The notes under the pieces are model-generated. The model had not been told where the DNA came from. It searched no databases and saw only the letters and a list, made by a program, of their open reading frames with translations. DNA of 64,000 bases. It comes from Gavia stellata (lineage: Eukaryota; Chordata; Aves; Gaviiformes; Gaviidae). The stretch lies in NCBI RefSeq assembly GCF_030936135.1, contig NC_082618.1:8715034-8779033 (forward strand), in the 5' to 3' direction. Numbering within the stretch: position 1 is the first letter of the stretch; each line of letters begins with the position of its first letter. This document shows, piece after piece, positions 58,601 through 64,000 of the stretch. Position numbers and translations under genes: made by a program.

Positions 58601-59146
58601 AATAATGACTTTGCAACTCAGAACAGCAGTACTTAAGTTTACACAAATACAGCTAATCTAATACTAATTTAAAATGCTGTGTTTAAGATTACGTGTTGGT
58701 TGAGTCTCATTCTACTAGCAATAGTTTTAAAATGAATCTGTTAACACTCATGCCATTTGTTCTTTTTGGGTTAAAGTTCAGTAATTTCAGTTATGTGACT
58801 GCACAGTTAGTAGTGGAACTTGTGTTAACATTTTAATCTGGAAAGGAAGCTCCTTACAATTTAAAGAAACAGAAAAGTAAAACAACAGAAAGTACAACTA
58901 TTCTTACCCAAGATTATCAGGGTCAAAAACACGGTTCAGATCACAGTCAATGTATCTAGTACACTTCTTCACAGCTCTCGGGTTGGTAAGAAATGGTTTC
59001 ACTTCCATTCCTGTTCTTTGAATCTCAGCTCCATTCTCTTGCCAGTGCTTGACCAAAAATACCCCTGATAACTCATTGCCATGAGTTCCCCCGAAGATAG
59101 CAACCCGTCTTACCGGAGGTTTATCAACAACAGAAGAGGAAGTCAT
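52463..59146 (-). CDS. ASPA: Aspartoacylase (N-acetylaspartate deacetylase), complete
   Basis: Cytosolic zinc amidohydrolase (AstE/AspA family of carboxypeptidase-like folds) that splits N-acetyl-L-aspartate into acetate and aspartate, in mammals mainly in oligodendrocytes; its loss causes Canavan disease in people. Six coding exons on the - strand: 59146-58908, 56474-56279, 55086-54993, 54202-54095, 53321-53212, 52675-52463. Together 960 bases, 319 residues (human 313) and TAA. Visible active-site elements: GGTHGNE with zinc ligands H22 and E25, the NPRA and CDLNRVFD motifs, third zinc ligand H117 in [10 protein letters not shown], catalytic E179 in [10 protein letters not shown], and NEAAYYEK with E286 and Y289. 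All fit family positions plus one residue. The start ATG lies 24 bases after a good acceptor, so an upstream non-coding exon is likely. Convergent with TRPV3 and divergent from SPATA22, as in human. Confidence 0.96.
52676..53211 (-). other. ASPA intron 5
   Basis: 536-base GT-AG intron (gtaaat ... ctaag). Nothing recognised. Confidence 0.8.
53212..53321 (-). CDS. ASPA: ASPA coding exon 5 (residues 213-249)
   Basis: Acceptor ttctttctag, donor gcag|gtaaat. [20 protein letters not shown] and IAIIHPKLQ. Confidence 0.94.
53322..54094 (-). other. ASPA intron 4
   Basis: 773-base GT-AG intron. Donor is weak (gaag|gtagag). Nothing else recognised. Confidence 0.75.
54095..54202 (-). CDS. ASPA: ASPA coding exon 4 (residues 177-213)
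   Basis: Acceptor ctgcaaacag, donor gaag|gtagag. [19 protein letters not shown] carries the catalytic glutamate E179. Confidence 0.94.
54203..54992 (-). other. ASPA intron 3
   Basis: 790-base GT-AG intron. Nothing recognised. Confidence 0.75.
54993..55086 (-). CDS. ASPA: ASPA coding exon 3 (residues 146-177)
   Basis: Acceptor gatctccacag, donor gttg|gtaaat. [20 protein letters not shown], the substrate-side arginine region. Confidence 0.94.
55087..56278 (-). other. ASPA intron 2
   Basis: 1.2 kb GT-AG intron, AT-rich. Nothing recognised. Confidence 0.75.
56279..56474 (-). CDS. ASPA: ASPA coding exon 2 (residues 80-145), NAGNAG acceptor
   Basis: Acceptor reads aacagcag: splicing at the first AG (exon from 56474) gives [14 protein letters not shown], equal in length to human; splicing at the second AG (from 56471) would drop one residue. 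Contains [20 protein letters not shown] with zinc ligand H117. Donor caag|gtaaaa. Confidence 0.93.
56475..58907 (-). other. ASPA intron 1
   Basis: 2.4 kb GT-AG intron. A possible CR1-like scrap near 57520-57600 is too weak to call. No open frame of note. Confidence 0.75.
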
Positions 59147-59170
59147 GCTTTTCAGCAGCTCTAAGAATTG
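58908..59170 (-). CDS. ASPA: ASPA coding exon 1 (24-base 5' UTR plus residues 1-79)
   Basis: Acceptor ttttgctttcag (59171-59173), ATG at 59146-59144, donor cttgg|gtaaga. [20 protein letters not shown] (zinc ligands H22, E25) and [18 protein letters not shown]. Confidence 0.95.
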
Positions 59171-61559
59171 CTGAAAGCAAAACAGAAAATAATGATAAAG
59201 TAAAACTTTTGTCTCAAAAAAAAAAAAAAATCTTTTTACTCTTTTTAATAGGAAATTCTTTAAGCCTGTTTAGGTCTGATGTGAATGAAAGTGAACTAAT
59301 GTTTCTCTAACAGTTTTAGACTCCCGTTAAGAGGCGGGAAATTGCTAACCTGACACTCCTCCCTCCCGAGGAGCCCTCCCCTTCATTTACCATATTTAGT
59401 AATATCTCCAAGTCTGTTAATGGTACTGTTCCACAGTTCAAAAGTTAACTTCTCCAGGCAATCTCTATTAATGTATGATACATAGGTAAATCTTACTAAT
59501 GACAGTATGAAAATACTTTTTTAATATAAACTTTAATAATACACATCTCTGATATTTTTGCATTGCAAACTAGGTGTAACAAGTATACTCATGTATGTTT
59601 GAAGTTACATAAACATTACAGTATACAAGGGCAGAATGATTTAAAGTGAGCAAAACCAGTAAAACATGAATCATATCTTGGCTCTAGATCGACACATAAC
59701 GCTGAAGCACCAAGTACTTTCATCTAAAAAAAACAAGAACAGCTGAGTTCCTCAAAGCATGTTGTTGCTTGTATAACCTTTTTTGTTTTATAATATCTGA
59801 AGGACAGCGATTAGAAGGAACACGAGCTGAAATTAAAGTGCAATTTATCCACAACTGACTGACCTAGTATTCCTGGCTCTAGTTCTAGCTCAGGATCTGC
59901 TAACACAGACCTCTAACACATTGAAACAACTTTCCCAGTGACGACCTTTCTAACTTCTGCAATCTCTTATGAAAAAGGAAACAGATACCGACCACAACGG
60001 GACAACAGTTGTGTTCTCCCCCCAAAAAACCCTTAGTCAACAACTTGACTTCTTCCATTTCCAGCAGCATTCAGATAGGCTTCTGAAATTGAGCCAAAGA
60101 CCAGCCATAACTCCCATCACGGGGATCAAAACATTTAGAATAAAGGTCTTAATAACAGAAAATAAGTTTTACTGCTGTAAATGACAGAACTATTTGCAAT
60201 TAGTATCTGACACACGATACAAATATAAAAAATGTTACATTGCAAGGGAATAAAGAATGTTTATTAAACAATTCCTTTTTATTGAGATTATACTCCAGTG
60301 ACTGAGAGAGTATTTAGCTAGTGCCTGGGAGAGGCTTTATAACCCAGGTTGATAGACTGTAGGTCTATGAAAAGAAACCTGAACATAGGACTTACCTAGA
60401 CAAGTTCTGCCAGCAATGTATTTCCTGCAAAAGTTGCTCTCTATGTTTCAGCTTATGCACTCAGATTTGCTGAAGCTTACAGTGAGTTAATGCAGAAAGA
60501 CTGTTTACTTAAACACTCAACTGTATTGCTCTGTACTTAGAAGCTGTCAGATATTTAATCATAGTAAGTAATTTATTAAACAAAGCAGTAAAGTTGTATT
60601 TTACAGCACTGGACAGTCTGTACTGTCCTTTGACCCCAGTCTCTTTAGTGGTGGTGCCAAAACGGCTATTTACACGCTGCCTGAAAAAATGACTCACGCT
60701 CTGAATCTTGGTGCGCTGAATTTAAACACCACAGCAGTTTGAAGAGTAAACGGCAAAATGCAAACATGCCGTGCTAGTACATATAGTTTATCTTTTATTG
60801 CTGGTGGTACTGTAATGGTTGTACTTCCTTGCAAAACGCCGAATGAAATACAGAGATCGTTTGTGCACTTACCTCATTTAACATGCAAGAAGTTTGTCTC
60901 CTAAGAAGAGCTTTCTTAGGACAGATACAGTGCGTTTCTAAACATGAGTTTAGGAACTAAAGCCATGGAGGCTCCTTTTATACCCGTAGAGCACGTTACC
61001 TTCCAAACAGCTTTTAACTCCTGGTCTCCCAGGACATTATAAGCACCCGCGAATTTGCAGCATAAATGCAGACACTTGAAAAGCTTTCATTATTCTGAAT
61101 TAAACACCGGGACCAATCCCTTATTCCTCTGCTTTGCCAATACTTACTTTGTAAAATTACTTTGAAAAATTACGTAGGATCGTATTTAGTTCATTAAGAA
61201 TTCAGATTGGGTTTACGTACTGCGTACAACTATCTAGTAGCGCATCTGCAAGCTTAGACTGTGTGCCACGAGCTGAAAAACAGACACAATAATAGAACTT
61301 AAATGCAATTAAGTCCAGCTATCAAAGCCATGAAGGTGTACATCTATAAAGACGTGTTACGTGGCTCACCAAGGCCTTCCGCGGCACTGGCTGAAGCAAA
61401 AACTGGGATTACAAAAGGACAGGCTCCAATCCTGACGAGCACGAAGATTTTACACAGGAACCAGTCAGAAGTTCCGCGGTCGAAAACAGCCGCGTGTAAA
61501 ACCCAGAACAGTGGTTGAACAGAAAAACAGTGTGAAGAACAGAGGCAGTTTTATTGATA
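59171..61559. other. ASPA 5' flank / upstream intron
   Basis: 2.4 kb between ASPA coding exon 1 and the CpG island. An untranslated ASPA exon is expected here or at the island but not located. No recognisable repeat apart from a short A run (59215-59230). Confidence 0.55.
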
Positions 61560-61960
61560 GCCATGTTTGTGTTCACACACTTGCGGCATTCAGCTCCTGC
61601 CCCGCCTTCTCCACGTACTGAACGTGACACCACGTGGGCCGGTTCCACGGGTTCGGAGATAATTAATGAACTCCGAGAGAGGACCGAGTCAATCGTTCCT
61701 GCGCGCTGCCCACCTTGCCGCGCTGCCCCCGCCTTGGGCCAGGCACCTTCCGACCGCGGCGGGGCCCCGCGGCGCCAGGCGCCCCTCCCTGAGGGCCTCC
61801 CGCGGCCAACGGCGCCTGCGCTGCCGCCTGTGAAAGGAGGGCGGGGTCAGCCCCTTCCCGCTCACTCACTGAGGCGCGAGGGCGTGGCCTATTGGACCGT
61901 TATTTTTGGCGGGCTTCCCCTCAGCGCTGTCCTTCAGGCTGTAGCGAGGACTTCAGACTC
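61560..61960. promoter_or_regulatory. CpG island, probable SPATA22 promoter, possibly shared with ASPA
   Basis: The only G+C- and CpG-rich stretch in the window: about 35 CpG in 61561-61920. Elements seen: E-box CACGTG at 61631-61636, GC box GGGCGGGG at 61839-61846, inverted CCAAT (ATTGG) at 61891-61895, and an E2F-like TTTGGCGGG ending at 61913. It sits between divergent ASPA (-) and SPATA22 (+). Placement is inferred; no start site can be read from sequence. Confidence 0.7.
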
Positions 61961-63219
61961 CTTCAGCCTGTGCCTGGTACTGCTGCCCTGGGGAGTACTG
62001 CGGAGGCTTAGCCTGGTATCTCAAGTTATCCATCCTTAGCTTACTCTTCTCTACAGCTTTAGCTCTGGGTTTTGGTTGCTTATATTCAAGGGAGGACAGA
62101 AAGCAGAGCAATACAGTCTAAAATCCTATGCAACACCAAAACCAGCTTCATAAGCTGAAATGTCAAGTTTATGGGGTTTTATTTTACAAGTATGTCACTT
62201 ACCGATGGCCATTAGGCTTCACAGTGCTAGCAATAGTTTAAATTGTGTAACAGCAACGAACTGGAAACTGCACTAATGTTGTCACACACGTAATTGACGT
62301 ATCTCACAGAAATAGTGAATTGATCTATTAGTCTAGCTGTGGTAGATACGTGTGCTTCATTCTTATCAACATCTTTAATAGCTGCATATGGTTAACTGCC
62401 AGATCAAAATAAATGTAGAGGTAATGTCCTGTATTATTTATACACACATATGGTACTGTTGATATGTGACTAAATGCACCAGTAACTAACTTTGATAGAA
62501 TAGCAACTAATGCTACACAACAGTCTGTGTAGTATCCTTACTTAATGTATACAGTAATACATAGACGTTTACTATAGATTAGTCAGAAAAAAAATATGGC
62601 AAACTACCTGTATCTAATGTGCTAATATATACTTTTTCTGCTCATAATATTTGGCTGATAATAAAGTTTTTTTGAGTTCTAAAGTATTTTATATATGAGG
62701 AAATTGGCTAAAGGTTTTAGGTCTGTACCATAAAGTACAGAAAAGAAGTCTATTTTTTGAGGTGTTACACTATTTTTCACAGAATAGTTAAATCAGTTTT
62801 TTATTCAAAGCCACGTACCTTGCCATCACACTTTGCAGCAATGTATAAGTACGCATTTTCTATTAGTAGTCTATTTTCTGGAATTAAAAAATATTCCTTG
62901 TATTTGAATGTATGTGTACTTTTAAATTTAGAAGTGAATTCAGTATTTGTACAGCACATAAAAACCAGTAGAGAATAGAACTTTTATTTCAAAAATGTAA
63001 TCATTTGGGCCCTTCATCTGCAAAGAGCAGTTGCATGTTACTTGTGTGGATCTTCTAAATTCAGTACAACTGCTTGCACGTTTTAGGCTTGTGCCTGAAG
63101 TGATGCATGTCGCTGGGTATACAGAGGGTTAGGACAAACTGCTATAAAATCACATAAAATTTGTATGTGTTTACAACATGAATTGGTTTACTTTGTCTGC
63201 TTATCTAACTTCCATACAG
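61961..63219 (+). other. Between CpG island and SPATA22 coding exon 1
   Basis: AT-rich, probably the first (untranslated-exon) intron of SPATA22. Nothing else recognised. Confidence 0.5.
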
Positions 63220-63308
63220 CAAATTTGGAGTACTACATTGTTGCCTATTAAGATACAGCAAAGAAATGAAAAGGAGTCTAGCTGACGCTTCAACTCGCAG
63301 CACAGCAG
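63220..63308 (+). CDS. SPATA22: SPATA22 coding exon 1 (5' UTR plus residues 1-14)
   Basis: The acceptor is probably atctaacttccatacag (AG 63218-63219); a second AG at 63257-63258 is possible. ATG at 63266, donor gcag|gtacca at 63309. Confidence 0.75.
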
Positions 63309-63856
63309 GTACCATCCATTCTTTTGTGCTTTACCAGTCATACCTCATTATGGTTTTATTTTTATATATATACACACACACGCGCGCGCAGTATTCATAC
63401 AGAATATACAGTATTCAGTCCTGGATCTCCATTTCCTGAGTGGGCTTGCATGGATTATCTATTTTATTGCAGCACAGGGCAAGATTTTGAACGGAGTCAG
63501 GGGACTGGTCACTAAGGGAAATGTTTCATTCATGGGATTATCTGCAGGGCAGAGGGCTGGAAATATAAATTCTGTGAGGCAGTGGTTGGTCTGTTATGTG
63601 TTCATGAAATGTAATTGCTATGGGTGATGTAAAATAATTGTTAAGTAATTTTATTTACATATTTTAAGTGTAGATTGTGTGTCCTTTTGCTATTGGTATA
63701 GTAGTATTATTTGAATTTTAATTTCAGGTTATCTGCCTGTACCTCTGTTCAATCAGAAAAAAAGAAATAGACAGCCCCTCACTTCAAATCCTCTTAAAAA
63801 TGACCCTAGTACCAGTTCTTGGACTCATACTTATGACTTTTCTCCCACATCGTTTG
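63266..63856 (+). CDS. SPATA22: Spermatogenesis-associated protein 22, 5' part (first two coding exons)
   Basis: Meiosis-specific partner of MEIOB; with RPA the complex binds single-stranded DNA at meiotic breaks and supports recombination. Two coding exons are visible, 63266-63308 and 63728-63856, joining at a split glycine codon (g|gt) and leaving with donor tttg|gtaaat. They give MKRSLADASTRSTAG then YLPVPLFNQKKRNRQPLTSN, nearly identical to the mammalian N-terminus (STAGCLPVPLFNQKKRNR), then a divergent serine/threonine-rich stretch. About 57 of roughly 360 residues are here; the remainder lies past the window end. Divergent neighbour of ASPA, as in human 17p13. Confidence 0.9.
63363..63389. 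repeat. Compound (TA)5(CA)4(CG)4 microsatellite
   Basis: Alternating pyrimidine-purine for 27 bases without a break: TA units 63363-63372, CA units 63373-63380, CG units 63381-63389. It lies 55 bases into the SPATA22 intron. Confidence 0.9.
63728..63856 (+). CDS. SPATA22: SPATA22 coding exon 2 (residues 15-57)
   Basis: Acceptor ttttaatttcag, donor tttg|gtaaat. GYLPVPLFNQKKRNRQPLTS followed by NPLKNDPSTSSW. Confidence 0.9.
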
Positions 63857-64000
63857 GTAAATAAGATATATATATATTTTTTAATGGCTCTAAATCCAAA
63901 TAAACCTTAACTTTATGATTGTATTTTATTAAATTAGACATTGTCTTTATCAAGAACTATATACATCCTTTATGCTAATTTCTGAAAAGTTCATTATGTA

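Noticed and set aside
61554-62039. 161-codon open frame on + through the CpG island
   Set aside because: Stop codons are rare in G+C-rich DNA; the Pro/Arg/Ala-rich product has no family feature and the region looks like a promoter.
1-64000. CRISPR arrays, insertion sequences, tRNA or rRNA genes, proviral genes
   Set aside because: None seen on either strand; the window is ordinary vertebrate genic DNA.

Overview
The window is vertebrate nuclear DNA, almost certainly from a bird. Genes are split into short exons with GT-AG introns, there are AATAAA poly(A) signals, one CpG island and AT-rich spacers, and no prokaryotic signal. The avian call rests on a TRPV1 of exactly 843 codons carrying the bird-type capsaicin pocket (Ala at the rat Glu570 position), on compact intergenic spacing, and on degraded old repeats of a kind I recall from birds, turtles and crocodilians. 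I cannot name the species.

Layout: (1) positions 1-1455, + strand: the last two coding exons of SHPK (sedoheptulokinase). (2) 6967-16364, +: complete TRPV1 coding region in 15 coding exons, 843 aa. (3) 16.2-32.9 kb: intergenic/upstream DNA with no coding exon that I can support, with old repeat fragments. (4) 32924 to about 51115, +: complete TRPV3 coding region in 17 coding exons, 787 aa, with a long 3' UTR. (5) 52380-59170, - strand: complete ASPA coding region in 6 exons, 319 aa, convergent with TRPV3. (6) 61.56-61.95 kb: a CpG island. (7) 63220 to the window end, +: the first two coding exons of SPATA22, divergent from ASPA and running out of the window.

Order and orientation SHPK>TRPV1>TRPV3><ASPA SPATA22> match the human 17p13 cluster, so this is a conserved amniote microsynteny block. 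TRPV1 and TRPV3 are tandem paralogues: most exon lengths and all matched intron phases agree. Both encode heat-gated, non-selective cation channels with an N-terminal ankyrin domain, six membrane segments, a re-entrant pore and a TRP helix. The other genes are metabolic (SHPK, ASPA) or meiotic (SPATA22) and have no functional link to the channels that the sequence shows.

I found no undescribed system. The points worth a second look are small: three perfect inverted repeats in TRPV3 introns (one with 20-base arms and a 2-base spacer), a GC-AG intron in TRPV3, a NAGNAG acceptor in ASPA, a SHPK stop codon embedded in its poly(A) signal, and ligand-site substitutions in both channels. Exon boundaries were set by hand from splice motifs, reading-frame continuity and remembered family sequence. 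Total lengths (843, 787 and 319 codons) close in frame with a stop, which supports them.
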